NCBI GenBank assembly: GCA_009835985.1
Contig: VXWI01000016.1
Coordinates: 1 to 49,061 of the forward strand
DNA from: Acidobacteriota bacterium
GTDB taxonomy: Bacteria > Acidobacteriota > Vicinamibacteria > Marinacidobacterales > Marinacidobacteraceae
DNA length: 49,061 bases
Direction of reading: 5' to 3'
In this document: positions 1-8,623 of the stretch, in pieces
How positions within the stretch are numbered: the first letter of the stretch is position 1
Layout of the letters: every line of letters begins with the position of its first letter
Program-made: the position numbers and the translations under genes
Notes under the pieces: generated by a model
The model's input: the letters and a program-made list of their open reading frames with translations, nothing else
The model's database searches: none
What the model was told of the DNA's origin: nothing

Positions 1-1
1 G

Positions 2-529
2 GTCGATTTCGCCTGCGGCAACGGCTACAAGTGGCTGCACGCGGACTTCGGCTGCGCGCCCTTCTACGTCCGCCGCGAGCACCTGGACTGGATGACCGCC
101 GACCGGCACGGGCATTTTCAGGTCGCCGAGTCGCTACCCGGGAATCGCTTCCGCCTCAAGACCAGCGCTGGAAAGCTCGAATACGGCGGCCCGGCCTACG
201 GTCCGGTCGCCGCGATGGAGGCCGCGCTCGCGTTCCTCGGCGAGGTCGGGGTTGATCGCATCGCCGCGCACACGCAGGCGCTCGCCGGCGAACTGCGCGA
301 GGGAGCCGCGGCGCTCGGGATGCGGATGTTCACTCCGCCGAAGAACCCGTCCGCCATCGTCAGCTTCTACCACGGGCTCGACCACGAGCGGCTCAGCCGG
401 GCGCTCGCCGACGAGGGCGTCTCGATCACCTTCCAGGAGGACGGGGCCCTGCTGCGGGCCGGCGTCGGGATGTTCAACAGCCGCGACGACGTGGACCGGC
501 TGCTGGGGGTGATCCGCCGGTTGGTCTAG
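2..529 (+). CDS. Class V aminotransferase (kynureninase/cysteine-desulfurase fold), C-terminal part
   Basis: The frame is open from the left edge of the window, so the 5' end is missing. The visible part begins with a typical PLP-lysine stretch, GNGYKWLHADFG, in which the Lys is the expected Schiff-base residue. It is followed by FYVRREHL, an aromatic/Gly-rich region, and the small C-terminal domain with a TFQEDGALLRAGVGMFN-like segment, where family V enzymes contact the substrate carboxylate. About 175 residues are seen, against roughly 370-400 for a whole enzyme. The substrate cannot be told from the tail. The gene runs towards the minus-strand amine-oxidation operon and stops 9 bp before that operon's last gene, so the two converge. 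Confidence 0.8.
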   Translation, partial: VDFACGNGYKWLHADFGCAPFYVRREHLDWMTADRHGHFQVAESLPGNRFRLKTSAGKLEYGGPAYGPVAAMEAALAFLGEVGVDRIAAHTQALAGELREGAAALGMRMFTPPKNPSAIVSFYHGLDHERLSRALADEGVSITFQEDGALLRAGVGMFNSRDDVDRLLGVIRRLV

Positions 530-538
530 TCCGGCTGC

Positions 539-1798
539 CTACAGGTCGGCCAACCGCGCGAGCCCAAAGAAGGGCTCTTTCTCCCGCTCGCCGAGCACCT
601 GCCCGGCCAGCATCTCCCCGAGCGACGCGCCCAGCTTGTAGCCGTGGCCGGACCCGCCGCCGGCGATCCAGACGTTGTCCGCCTCGGGATGGGTGTCCAC
701 GATCAGTTCCCCGTCGGCGCTCTGCTCGTACTGGCAGACGCGCGCCTCGATCAGCGGCGCTCCCCGGAGCCCCGGGAAGCGGTGCTCCATGTACTCGCGC
801 GCCTCGCGGATGCCCTTCGCCGAAGGCGTCCGGTCGCCGTCGGTGGGATCGAAGTCGGCTCCGCGCCGGTCGTCCGCGATCTTGAAGCCCCGGAAGCGGG
901 TCGCGGGGATGCCGTAGAACGGGCCCTCGATCCAGGTCGGAAACCCCTCCTCGGTCAGGTCGGCGCGGCCCGCCGGGGGGCCGAAGTAGAAGACCTCCTG
1001 CCGGGTGGGGCGGACGAGCGGCGGGTCGAACTCGGGGAAGAGCTTCGCGAGCCAGGGCCCGCAGGCGAAGACGAAGAAGTCGGCTTCCACGGTGCCGCCG
1101 TCGGAGAGGCGGATCTCGCCCATCCGGCCGCCCGCCAGGTCTCCCGGCGCCGCTTCCGCTCGCCGGAAGCTGCCGCCTGCCTCCTGGAACTCCCGGAGCA
1201 CCCGTTCGCAGCCGCGCCGGGCGAGCAGGTAGCCGGCGTCCCTTTCGAACACGCCGTAGGAGAGGCCCTCCGGGTTGATCTGGGGGAAGCGGCGCGCCAG
1301 CTCGTCGCCGTCGAGTTCCTCGACCGGGAGGCCGAGGTCTCGGAGGATCGGCACCGCGGCCTTGGTGTACTCGTTCTCCCCGGCCCTCATCCGCAGCATG
1401 CCGATGGGGAAGAGCAACCGGTCGTTCCAGCGCGCCTCGTACTCCTTCCAGACCTCGGCCGCCCGGACCACCATCTCGCTGTAGATCCGCCGCGACCCGT
1501 AGGAGGCCCGGATCAACCGGCTCTCGCCGCCCGAGCTCGCGCGGGCGTTGCCCGCCCCCCAGGCATCCACGAGCGTCACTTCGGCGCCCATCCGGCGGAG
1601 CCAGAGCGCCGTCCAGCCGCCGAAGGCGCCGGCCCCGATCACGACGGCGCGGACGCCGCTTCCGGCTTGCGGCGGGCTGGTGGCCGGTGTGGCCTCGGGT
1701 GTCCCGGTTTCGCCGGCACCGTTCCCGCACGCGCCGAACGCAGCAGCGCCGGCGAGTCCGGCAGTGATCGCCTCGCGGCGGGAAATCCGTTTCGTCAT
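539..1798 (-). CDS. Sarcosine-oxidase-like FAD-dependent oxidoreductase (DAO family), exported paralogue B
   Basis: This 419-residue protein has a twin-arginine-type leader (RISRREAITAGLAGAAAFGAC) whose Cys could be a lipidation site. A Rossmann FAD motif follows (VVIGAGAFGGWTALWL, about residues 51-66), then SSGGESRLIRASYG, the pattern of monomeric sarcosine and N-methyl amino-acid oxidases. Near the C terminus the segment RVCQYEQSADGELIVDTHPE matches the region of monomeric sarcosine oxidase where a Cys holds FAD covalently, so a covalent flavin is likely. GGGSGHGYKLG completes the FAD site. It is the last gene of the operon, 7 bp after its paralogue. The substrate is inferred to be a secondary or methylated amine. 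Confidence 0.85.
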   Translation of the reverse strand: MTKRISRREAITAGLAGAAAFGACGNGAGETGTPEATPATSPPQAGSGVRAVVIGAGAFGGWTALWLRRMGAEVTLVDAWGAGNARASSGGESRLIRASYGSRRIYSEMVVRAAEVWKEYEARWNDRLLFPIGMLRMRAGENEYTKAAVPILRDLGLPVEELDGDELARRFPQINPEGLSYGVFERDAGYLLARRGCERVLREFQEAGGSFRRAEAAPGDLAGGRMGEIRLSDGGTVEADFFVFACGPWLAKLFPEFDPPLVRPTRQEVFYFGPPAGRADLTEEGFPTWIEGPFYGIPATRFRGFKIADDRRGADFDPTDGDRTPSAKGIREAREYMEHRFPGLRGAPLIEARVCQYEQSADGELIVDTHPEADNVWIAGGGSGHGYKLGASLGEMLAGQVLGEREKEPFFGLARLADL

Positions 1799-1805
1799 GG
1801 TTCCG

Positions 1806-3071
1806 TTACCCCCCGAACCGGTCCAGCCCGAAGAAGGGCTCCTTCTTGCGCTCGCCGAGCGCCTGCTCGGCGAGCATTTCCCCGAGCGCCGGCCCGAGCT
1901 TGTAACCGTGGCCCGATCCCCCGCCGGCGATCCAGGCGTTCGCCGCCTCGGGGTGCGTGTCCACGATGAGGTGTCCGTCGGGGCTTTGTTCGTACTGGCA
2001 CACGCGCGCCTCGATCAGCGGCGCTCCCCGCATCGCCGGGAAGCGGCGCTCCATGTAATTGCGGGCCGTCTCGATGGCTTCCGGCGAGGGCGTGCGGTCC
2101 CCGTCGGTGGGGTCGAACGGGGCGCCGCGGGAGTCGTCCGCCACCTTGAAGCCGCGGAAGTTGCTGCCGGGCACCCCGTAGAAGAGGCTGGCCCCCGTCT
2201 CCACCCAGACCGGCAGCTCGGCGTCGGTCAGGTCGGAGCGTCCCGGCGGGGTCCCGAAGTACAGGATCTCCTGCCGGGTGGGGCTCACGAGCGGCGGGTC
2301 GAAGCCGGGGAAGAGCTCGGCGAGCCAGGGCCCCCCCGCGAACACGAAGAGGTCGGCCTCGAGCGTCTCGCCGCCGGCGAGACGGACCTCCCGCAGGTTC
2401 CCGCCCGCCATGGTTCCGGCGGCCGCCTTCGCCTGGCGGTATTCGCCGCCCTCGGCGAGGAAGCCCTCGAGCACCCGCTGGCAGCCGCGGCGGGCGAGCA
2501 GGTAGCCGGCGCTTTTCTCGTAGAGGGTGTAGGCGATTCCCTCGGGGTCGATCTGCGGAAAGCGGCGGCCGAGTTCCTCGCCGGTGAGTTCCTCGAAGGG
2601 GACGCCGAGGTCGGCGAGGATCGGGACCGCGTCCGTCGCGTAGGGATCGACCCCGTCGCTCATCCAGAGCGCCCCGGTCTCGAAAAAGAGCCGGTCGCCC
2701 CACCGCTCGCCGGCCTCCTTCCAGAGGGCGAGCGCCCGCACCACCATCTCGGAGTAGATGCGGTCGGGCCCGTAGGTGGCGCGGATGACCCGGGTCTCGC
2801 CCCCCGAACTGGCGCGCGAGTTGCCCGGACCCCAGGCGTCCACCAGCGTGACTTGCGCTCCGCGGCGGCGAAGCTCGAGCGCCGTCCAGCCCCCGAAGGC
2901 GCCGGCCCCGACCACGACGGCGCGGACGCCCCGGCCGGCCTGGGGAGCGTCCCCGCTTCCGGCGACCGGCGCTTCGGGAGTGGGTCGGCCGTCGCCGCAC
3001 CCGCTCAGCGCCCCCGCCGCGCCGGCCAGTCCGGCGGCGATCGCGGTGCGGCGGGAAACGCGGCGGCTCAA
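1806..3071 (-). CDS. Sarcosine-oxidase-like FAD-dependent oxidoreductase (DAO family), exported paralogue A
   Basis: A 421-residue tandem paralogue of the next gene, alike along its whole length, so the pair arose by duplication. It has a Tat-type leader (VSRRTAIAAGLAGAAGALSGC) with a possible lipobox, a GAGAFGGWTALEL dinucleotide motif, SSGGETRVIRATYG, and the C-terminal RVCQYEQSPDGHLIVDTHPE segment whose Cys is the likely covalent FAD anchor. The start is a TTG overlapping the TGA of the upstream dehydrogenase gene as TTGA, which suggests translational coupling. Two diverged copies in one operon suggest different N-substituted substrates, or heteromer formation. This is inference. Confidence 0.85.
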   Translation of the reverse strand: MSRRVSRRTAIAAGLAGAAGALSGCGDGRPTPEAPVAGSGDAPQAGRGVRAVVVGAGAFGGWTALELRRRGAQVTLVDAWGPGNSRASSGGETRVIRATYGPDRIYSEMVVRALALWKEAGERWGDRLFFETGALWMSDGVDPYATDAVPILADLGVPFEELTGEELGRRFPQIDPEGIAYTLYEKSAGYLLARRGCQRVLEGFLAEGGEYRQAKAAAGTMAGGNLREVRLAGGETLEADLFVFAGGPWLAELFPGFDPPLVSPTRQEILYFGTPPGRSDLTDAELPVWVETGASLFYGVPGSNFRGFKVADDSRGAPFDPTDGDRTPSPEAIETARNYMERRFPAMRGAPLIEARVCQYEQSPDGHLIVDTHPEAANAWIAGGGSGHGYKLGPALGEMLAEQALGERKKEPFFGLDRFGG

Positions 3072-4156
3072 GACCCCGCGATCCTAAGTGATGGTCCCGT
3101 GGGCGTTCCGCAGGCGATGTGGACCGCATCGCGCAGCACCGCCGCGGCGGTGGGGACCGCGTCGCCCTCGGTGGCGACGAGCCGCTGGGTCGAGAACAGG
3201 TCGGTCTCCCACTCCACGGCCATGTCGAGCGTGCCGATGCTCCCGAAGAAGCTGCCGCGCGGGACCGCGACCGGCGCGACCCGCATCCGGACCGCGTCGC
3301 CGTCCGGCACGGCCTCGCCGACCAGGCGGACCACCTCGCCCGCGGCGGGCTCCGGGGCCGCCTCGATCCCGGTGCGCTCGACGTCCGCGAGAGAAGCCTT
3401 CCGGCGCATGACCGTCCGCACCAGGATCAGCAGCTTGAGCGCGGTGTCGATGCCGTTGAGGTCGTTCGTCGGGTCCGTCTCGGCGATCCCGCGGCGCTGG
3501 GCCTCGGTGACCGCGTCCTCGAGGCTCATTCCCTCCGCCATCCGGCCCAGCACGAGGTTGCTGGTGCTGTTGAAGACGCCGCGGAGCCGCCGGAAGTCCG
3601 CCGCCACGAGATCCCGCCGGCCGGCGTTCACCACCGGGAGGCCCCCGCAGACGGTGGCGCTCCAGCCGAGGCCGGCGCCGTTCGCGGCGGCCAGTGCCTC
3701 CAGCTCGTCGAAGGCCAGCGCGACCGCCGACTTGTTGGCGAAGACGACCGAGACGCCCCGGTGCAGGGCCGCCCGGGCCGCCCGGAGCCCGATCCCCCCG
3801 GTTTCCACGTCCATCGAGGCGGCGTCGAGCAGGATCCCCCGCGGCCCGGCGGCGTCGAGCGCCTCCTCGAGGGAGATCGGCGCTGCACCGGGAATCTCCC
3901 GGAGCCTCCGGCCCCCGGCCTTGGCCTCGAGCATGGCGGCCGTGGACACGCGGCCACCCGGCGCGTCCGGCCCGAGGACGAACCCGCTCCGGTCGGCGCA
4001 CGCCACGACGGGGAACGTCACCCCGTAGCGGTCCGCGAGGCCCCCGGCCTTCCTGGCGAGGATTCCCAGCAACTCGCGATGCACGTTCCCCATGCCCAGC
4101 AGGATGAGGGGGACCGGTGACGCCTGTCCGGCGCGGTGCCCTGGACCTGTTTCCAT
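3068..4156 (-). CDS. Homoserine dehydrogenase-like NAD(P)-dependent oxidoreductase
   Basis: The 362-residue protein has an N-terminal nucleotide-binding start (LILLGMGNVHREL) and a FANKSAVAL stretch, as in homoserine dehydrogenases. The catalytic-domain signature FNSTSNLVLGRM ... ETDPTNDLNGIDTALKLLIL carries the conserved Asp and Lys of the active site. No C-terminal ACT regulatory domain is present. It lies between a BCCT transporter gene (12 bp upstream) and two amine oxidases, not with threonine or methionine genes, so biosynthetic homoserine dehydrogenase may not be its real job. A dehydrogenase acting on a product of the imported compound is an alternative. Family assignment is firm and substrate is open. 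Confidence 0.8.
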   Translation of the reverse strand: METGPGHRAGQASPVPLILLGMGNVHRELLGILARKAGGLADRYGVTFPVVACADRSGFVLGPDAPGGRVSTAAMLEAKAGGRRLREIPGAAPISLEEALDAAGPRGILLDAASMDVETGGIGLRAARAALHRGVSVVFANKSAVALAFDELEALAAANGAGLGWSATVCGGLPVVNAGRRDLVAADFRRLRGVFNSTSNLVLGRMAEGMSLEDAVTEAQRRGIAETDPTNDLNGIDTALKLLILVRTVMRRKASLADVERTGIEAAPEPAAGEVVRLVGEAVPDGDAVRMRVAPVAVPRGSFFGSIGTLDMAVEWETDLFSTQRLVATEGDAVPTAAAVLRDAVHIACGTPTGPSLRIAGS

Positions 4157-4168
4157 GTCCGGTGGACC

Positions 4169-5728
4169 CTATCCCGCCCGGGCGGCGCGGAGGCCCTTCC
4201 AGATGCTGTAGCACAGGGCGACCAGGATGAGCGTGATCGGGAACCCGGTGGTGAGGGCGGCCGTCTGGAACGCCACCAGGCCACCGCTGACCAACAGGGC
4301 GATGGCGATGACCCCTTCGAACGAACACCAGAAGATGCGCTGGACGACCGGAGCGTTGACCTTGCCCCCGGCAGTGATGGTGTCGATCACCAGTGTTCCG
4401 GAATCGGACGAGGTGACGAAGAAAACCATCACGAGCACGATGGAGACGAACGATGTCACGTCGGCGAGCGGCAGGAGTTCCAGCATCCTGAAGAGCGCCA
4501 GTTCCGGCTGTCCGGCCTGCACCGCCTCGGCCATCCCCGTCGCCCCTTCGCCATGGAGCGCGAGCCCCGTGCCCCCGAACGTGCTGAACCAGAGCGCTTC
4601 GAGCAGCAACGGCAGGACCAGCATGCAGCCGACGAGGCTGCGTACGGTGCGGCCGCGGGAGATCCGGGCGATGAAGACGCCGACGCACGGGGCCCACGCG
4701 ATCCACCATGCCCAGTAGAAGGTGGTCCAGCCGCGCAGGAAATCGACGTCTTCGCGGCCCACCCAGTTGCTCAGCGGTCCGATCGCCGCGAGATAGTGGC
4801 CGAGACTGCGCGCGAATCCGGCGAGCAGCTCGAGGGTCGGCCCGGCCGCCAGTACGAACGCGAGCAGCCCCAGCGCAAGCGCCATGTTGGCCTGGCTCAG
4901 GCGCTTTACGCCTTTCTGCATGCCCAGGACCACCGATACCAGGGTGACCGCCGTGATGACCGTGATCAGCAGCACTTCGGTCGCGTGGCTCGGAGGAATT
5001 CCGAACAGGTGGTCCAGCCCCGCCGCCAACTGCTCGACGCCCAGGCCGAGCGACGTTGCCAACCCGAAGAGCGTGGCGAACACGGCAAGGATGTCCACGA
5101 GATGGCCGAACCAGCCCCACACCCGCTCGCCCAGCACGGGATAAAAGGCCGACCGCAGACTCATCGGCAGTCCGAGGTTGTAAGCGGCGAAGGCGAGCGC
5201 GAGCGCGGTCACCGCGTAGATCGCCCACCCGTGCAGGCCCCAGTGGTAGATGGTGGCAGCCACCGCCAGACCCCGAACGGCGGCGGTGTCCGCGGGTTCC
5301 ACTCCGAGCGGCGGACTCAGGAAATGAGTGACCGGCTCCGCCACCCCGAAGAACATCAGGCCGATGCCGATCCCGGCCGCGAAGAGCATCGCGAACCACG
5401 ACCAGTTGGAGTACTCCGGCCGGGCGTCCGGACCGCCCAGGCGAACGCGGCCGAGGGGAGACGCCAGCAGTACCAGACAAAAGAGGATGAAGGCGTTGGC
5501 GGCGGCCATGAACATCCAGTCGAAGGTCGCCGTCAGCCAAGCGTAGAGCGCGCTGAAGCTGCTCGCTGCCGTTTCCCGGAACCAGAACGCCCCGACGACG
5601 AACGCGATACTGATGACGCTGGAAACGACAAAGACCGGGTGGTGAATGTCGAGACCGAAGGGCCGGATGTTGTCGCGACCGAGCTGGACCCGGGGACGCG
5701 TCGTATTGTGTCCATCCCCGTCTTTCAT
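4169..5728 (-). CDS. BCCT-family betaine/carnitine/choline transporter
   Basis: A 519-residue inner-membrane transporter with about 12 hydrophobic segments. The N-terminal HHPVFVVSSVISIAFVVGAFWF helix and the conserved segment WWIAWAPCVGVFIARISRGRT (about residues 330-350) are hallmarks of the betaine/carnitine/choline family. The frame is open further upstream, but the ATG at 5728 has a GAGGG ribosome site 8 nt before it and begins MKDGDGHN, so I chose it. It is the first gene of the operon with the dehydrogenase and two sarcosine-oxidase-like enzymes. This suggests import of glycine betaine or a related methylated amine for catabolism rather than only for osmoprotection. It is divergent from the WYL regulator. 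Confidence 0.92.
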   Translation of the reverse strand: MKDGDGHNTTRPRVQLGRDNIRPFGLDIHHPVFVVSSVISIAFVVGAFWFRETAASSFSALYAWLTATFDWMFMAAANAFILFCLVLLASPLGRVRLGGPDARPEYSNWSWFAMLFAAGIGIGLMFFGVAEPVTHFLSPPLGVEPADTAAVRGLAVAATIYHWGLHGWAIYAVTALALAFAAYNLGLPMSLRSAFYPVLGERVWGWFGHLVDILAVFATLFGLATSLGLGVEQLAAGLDHLFGIPPSHATEVLLITVITAVTLVSVVLGMQKGVKRLSQANMALALGLLAFVLAAGPTLELLAGFARSLGHYLAAIGPLSNWVGREDVDFLRGWTTFYWAWWIAWAPCVGVFIARISRGRTVRSLVGCMLVLPLLLEALWFSTFGGTGLALHGEGATGMAEAVQAGQPELALFRMLELLPLADVTSFVSIVLVMVFFVTSSDSGTLVIDTITAGGKVNAPVVQRIFWCSFEGVIAIALLVSGGLVAFQTAALTTGFPITLILVALCYSIWKGLRAARAG

Positions 5729-5835
5729 CGGCGACCCTCGCGTTTGCATCTGCCGGTTGATCCTGTCAATATTTGTCACTGCGACCGCAACGGGAGAACC
5801 GTCCTCAGCAACCCGGCGGCCGCAAGGAGAGTCTA
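5729..5835. promoter_or_regulatory. Divergent promoter/operator region between transporter and WYL regulator
   Basis: The 107-bp gap between the BCCT gene (minus) and the WYL gene (plus) holds the only A/T-rich island nearby, around 5766-5785. It reads TGTCA-ATATT-TGTCA, a direct repeat with an AT spacer. On the minus strand it supplies a TTGACA hexamer. This is a plausible operator for the divergent regulator. No convincing -10 was found, so the exact promoters are not assigned. Confidence 0.4.
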
Positions 5836-6894
5836 GTGGCCAGTTCCATCGCCCGCACCGCAACCCTCTTCCGGAAGCTGCTGAGTGGCCGAAGGGTCAC
5901 CTACCGGCAACTCGAGGCGGAAGAGAACATCAACCGGCGCACTGCGCTCCGCTGGATCGCGGAGGCGCGGCGCGTATTCGATGATGCGCTCCAGAGCGCC
6001 ACGGGGGATACCGGGGAAAAGGAGTTCTGGCTCGAGACCCGGGGGTCCCACTGGATGGGGGTGTTCAAGCACCAGCCCCCCAATCCGGAAGAAATGGCTT
6101 CCCTGGACAAGGCCATCAGGATCCTGCGGAGAGAGGGTCTTGCCCACGAGGAGGACCAGTTGACCGCGCTTCGTGGAAAGCTGCACGGTGTGGTCGAGAG
6201 GAGAGACCAGGCGGCGAGCGTCGAGAACGACGTGGAAGCGATCACCGACGCCTGGGGCATCGCCTCGCGGCCCGGCCCGCACATCCGGGCGGATGAAGAC
6301 GTGACCGCGACGCTTCGGGACGCCCTCCTGCGACAGCGGAAGGTCGGGTTCCGCTACCGGGGCGGGACCAGCAAGACGGTGGAGCCGGCCGGGCTCCTCT
6401 ACGGCGGCGCCCCGCGCCTCGTCGGCAAGGAGAAGGGCAGGGACCTCGCGCAGTACCGCCTCGACCGGATGAGCGACGTCAAGGTGCTGGATACGCCCAA
6501 CCGGCTTCGGGAGGACGCCCTGCAGAACTACCTCAGCAGACTCTTCGGCTCCTTCGGCGAAGAACCCGTGAACGTCCAGTGGCGCTTCCACCCGGAAGCG
6601 CCCGAGCCGGAGAAATGGACCTTCCACCCCACCCAGAAGGTCGAGAAGGACGCCGACGGCGTCGTCACGGTGAGTTTCCGGGCGGGCGGCCTCGACGACA
6701 TGGCCCGCCACGTCATCGGGTGGTGGGACTGGATCCAGGTGGACAAACCGATCGCGCTCCGCCGAGCGGTCCTCAAGATGCGGCTGGCCGGACTCGCGCA
6801 ACTGCTCTACGAGTTCGCCGACCAGCGCACCGCGACCCGCATCTGGAACCTCACCGAAGAGCTCGGCGCGAACAAGGTGGACTACTGGGAATAG
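5836..6894 (+). CDS. WYL-domain transcriptional regulator with N-terminal helix-turn-helix
   Basis: This 352-residue protein starts at GTG 5836, behind AAGGAG at 6 nt spacing. Frame-compatible codons continue upstream but have no ribosome site. Residues 15-55 (VTYRQLEAEENINRRTALRWIAEA) form a DeoR-like winged helix. The middle holds a WYL domain, seen in KVGFRYRGG and VEPAGLLYGGAPRLVGKEKG ... YRLDRMSDVKVLD, and a WCX-like C-terminal part follows. WYL regulators sense ligands, often nucleic acid or small molecules. Its divergent position suggests it controls the BCCT/oxidase operon and itself. That is inference from position. Confidence 0.85.
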   Translation: MASSIARTATLFRKLLSGRRVTYRQLEAEENINRRTALRWIAEARRVFDDALQSATGDTGEKEFWLETRGSHWMGVFKHQPPNPEEMASLDKAIRILRREGLAHEEDQLTALRGKLHGVVERRDQAASVENDVEAITDAWGIASRPGPHIRADEDVTATLRDALLRQRKVGFRYRGGTSKTVEPAGLLYGGAPRLVGKEKGRDLAQYRLDRMSDVKVLDTPNRLREDALQNYLSRLFGSFGEEPVNVQWRFHPEAPEPEKWTFHPTQKVEKDADGVVTVSFRAGGLDDMARHVIGWWDWIQVDKPIALRRAVLKMRLAGLAQLLYEFADQRTATRIWNLTEELGANKVDYWE

Positions 6895-6920
6895 GGGGAG
6901 CGCCGGTTCGGACGGACCGT

Positions 6921-7655
6921 TCAGCGCTTCCCCGGAACCATCGGCACGAACGCCACCCCGCCGTGATCCTGGATGTCGATCTCTCCGTCCTCGCCGCGCG
7001 TCGCGACCACCAGGCGCTGGCTCCAGGGATCCGGCCCCACGGGCGCGACCAGGCGTCCGTCGGGCGCGAGCTGATCGAGCAGCGCCTGAGGGATCTCGGG
7101 TGGCGCCGCGGTGACGACGATCCGATCGAACGGTGCGGCGTCCGGCCAGCCAAGGTAACCGTCCCCCACGCGCAGGTTGATTCCGTCGTAGCCGAGCCCG
7201 CGGAGGGTTGTCTCGGCCCGGGCGCCGATCGCGGGTAGCAATTCGATCGAATACACCTCGGCCTCGAGTTCGGCGAGCACCGCCGCCTGGTAGCCGGACC
7301 CGGTCCCGATCTCCAGCACGCTTTGGCCCGGCGTGATCTGCGCCAGCGAGCTCATGAGGGCAACGATGTACGGCTGGGAGATCGTCTGTCCCTCGCCGAT
7401 CGGGAGGGGCCGGTCGGAATAGGCACGGCGCCGCTCCGAAGCCGGAACGAATTCCTCGCGGGGCACCGTCTGCATGGCGCGCAGCACCGCCTCGTTGCGG
7501 ATGCCCCGGCGCTCGATCTGGCTTCGTACCATGAGGATCCGTTCCGCCAGGAAGGCGTCCTCCTGTTCCCGGTTGCCGGTGGCTTCGTCGCTACCGCAGG
7601 TTGCCGAGAAGAGAACGAGGGCCGCGAGGGCAGCCGTTCGCGCACCGCTCCTCAT
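6921..7655 (-). CDS. pcm: Exported protein-L-isoaspartate O-methyltransferase (lipoprotein form)
   Basis: The 244-residue protein has a lipoprotein-type leader ending LVLFSATC, then a complete isoaspartyl methyltransferase. Visible features are MVRSQIERRGI, VPREEFVP, the substrate loop AYSDRPLPIGEGQTISQPYI, the SAM motif VLEIGTGSGYQAAVLAEL (about residues 116-133) and FDRIVVTAAPPEIP. The enzyme methylates isoaspartyl residues in damaged proteins and needs SAM, which is cytoplasmic. A signal peptide is therefore odd, although exported PIMT-like proteins do occur in several phyla. A two-hairpin element lies in the gap behind its start. Confidence 0.88.
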   Translation of the reverse strand: MRSGARTAALAALVLFSATCGSDEATGNREQEDAFLAERILMVRSQIERRGIRNEAVLRAMQTVPREEFVPASERRRAYSDRPLPIGEGQTISQPYIVALMSSLAQITPGQSVLEIGTGSGYQAAVLAELEAEVYSIELLPAIGARAETTLRGLGYDGINLRVGDGYLGWPDAAPFDRIVVTAAPPEIPQALLDQLAPDGRLVAPVGPDPWSQRLVVATRGEDGEIDIQDHGGVAFVPMVPGKR

Positions 7656-7743
7656 GGAGATTCCTCCCGATGCGCCAAGTCTAAACAGACGGTGGAGCGG
7701 GGTTCCAAGGCGTTTTCAACACCACGCGGACCAGCGGTGTGCG

Positions 7744-7790
7744 GTTTCGCGGCGTGCTGCCGCGATGCCGGCCGGAGGCCGGCGCTCCGA
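7744..7790 (-). repeat. Two-hairpin dispersed element, copy A1
   Basis: Read on the minus strand, the first hairpin is GCCGGCC-TCC-GGCCGGC. The second is CGCGGC-AGCAC-GCCGCG, followed by AAAC. It lies between the divergent starts of the methyltransferase and the porin-like gene, so unlike most copies it is not behind a stop codon. Confidence 0.85.
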
Positions 7791-7808
7791 TCCGCCGCCG
7801 CTAGTGTG

Positions 7809-8612
7809 ATGGAATCAGCCGGCGTGGAACGGGTGCGAATGGCCTCCTGGTGGGCCGTGCTGGTGGGGTTGGCGCTGCCGCTGTCCGCTGGCGCCCAGGG
7901 CTTCAGCCGCACCGAGTTCCAGTACCAGGGCGGCTCGGCGTGGGTGGACGGGGTCGTCAGTCCTCCCGGGTTCCAGCACGTCTTCACCCTCCAACACGCG
8001 AGCGCCTGGAGCCACGGATCCAACTTCTTCTTCGTGGACATGGTGTGCTGCGACGACCCGGTGTCCAACCGGGATGCCTATCTCGAGTGGTACTCCCGGC
8101 TGAGCCTCGGAGCCCTGAGCGGCAAGGAGATCTCCTTCGGCCCGGTCCGCAACATCGCCCTCATCGGGGGCGTCAACTGGGGGTCGCAGTCCCGCTTCGC
8201 CAAGCTGACCCCCGGAGTCCAGCTCCAGCTCAACCTGCCCGGGTTCGCGTTCGCCAACCTGGACTTCGTCTACCTGGTGGACGTCGGCGCGGGTCTCGAA
8301 GGGGGCGGGGTGCCCAAGGCGGATCCGATCCTCGGAGTGGACTTCAACTGGGCCTATCCCTTCCAGATCGGGGAGGCGGCCTTCTCGATCGAGGGCCACG
8401 GCGAATGGCAGAGTCCCACGGACAACGAGATCGGGCGCCAGCCGTACCAGGTCCTCCTCCAGCCCCAGATCCGCTACGACCTCGGGAAGGCCATGTCGGG
8501 GGTGGAAAACCGGGTGCTGATCGGGACCGAACTCCAGGTGTGGCGCAACAAGTTCGGGGTCGAGGGGGCGCACGAGTTCCTCCCCCAGTTCCTGTTCGTC
8601 TTCGGTTTCTGA
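7809..8612 (+). CDS. Tsx-like nucleoside-channel outer-membrane protein
   Basis: About 267 residues. A signal peptide (MASWWAVLVGLALPLSAGA) precedes a beta-barrel ending in Phe (FLFVFGF), as outer-membrane proteins do. The sequence follows the Tsx layout: HVFTLQHASAWSHGSNFFFVDM, YSRLSLGALSGKEISFGPV, a central FANLDFVYLVD strand, and C-terminal PQIRYDLGK ... TELQVWRNKFGV. Tsx channels pass nucleosides, but substrate is not provable here. The start is uncertain: ATG 7809, GTG 7824 and ATG 7839 are in frame, none with a strong ribosome site. The last gives the cleanest leader. It is probably cotranscribed with the next gene (11-bp gap). Confidence 0.78.
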   Translation: MESAGVERVRMASWWAVLVGLALPLSAGAQGFSRTEFQYQGGSAWVDGVVSPPGFQHVFTLQHASAWSHGSNFFFVDMVCCDDPVSNRDAYLEWYSRLSLGALSGKEISFGPVRNIALIGGVNWGSQSRFAKLTPGVQLQLNLPGFAFANLDFVYLVDVGAGLEGGGVPKADPILGVDFNWAYPFQIGEAAFSIEGHGEWQSPTDNEIGRQPYQVLLQPQIRYDLGKAMSGVENRVLIGTELQVWRNKFGVEGAHEFLPQFLFVFGF

Positions 8613-8623
8613 GGGCCGGACGC

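Noticed and set aside
474..3129. Long alternative frames over the two flavoprotein genes
   Set aside because: Arg/Pro-rich shadow translations with no family likeness. The chosen frames hold the FAD motifs.
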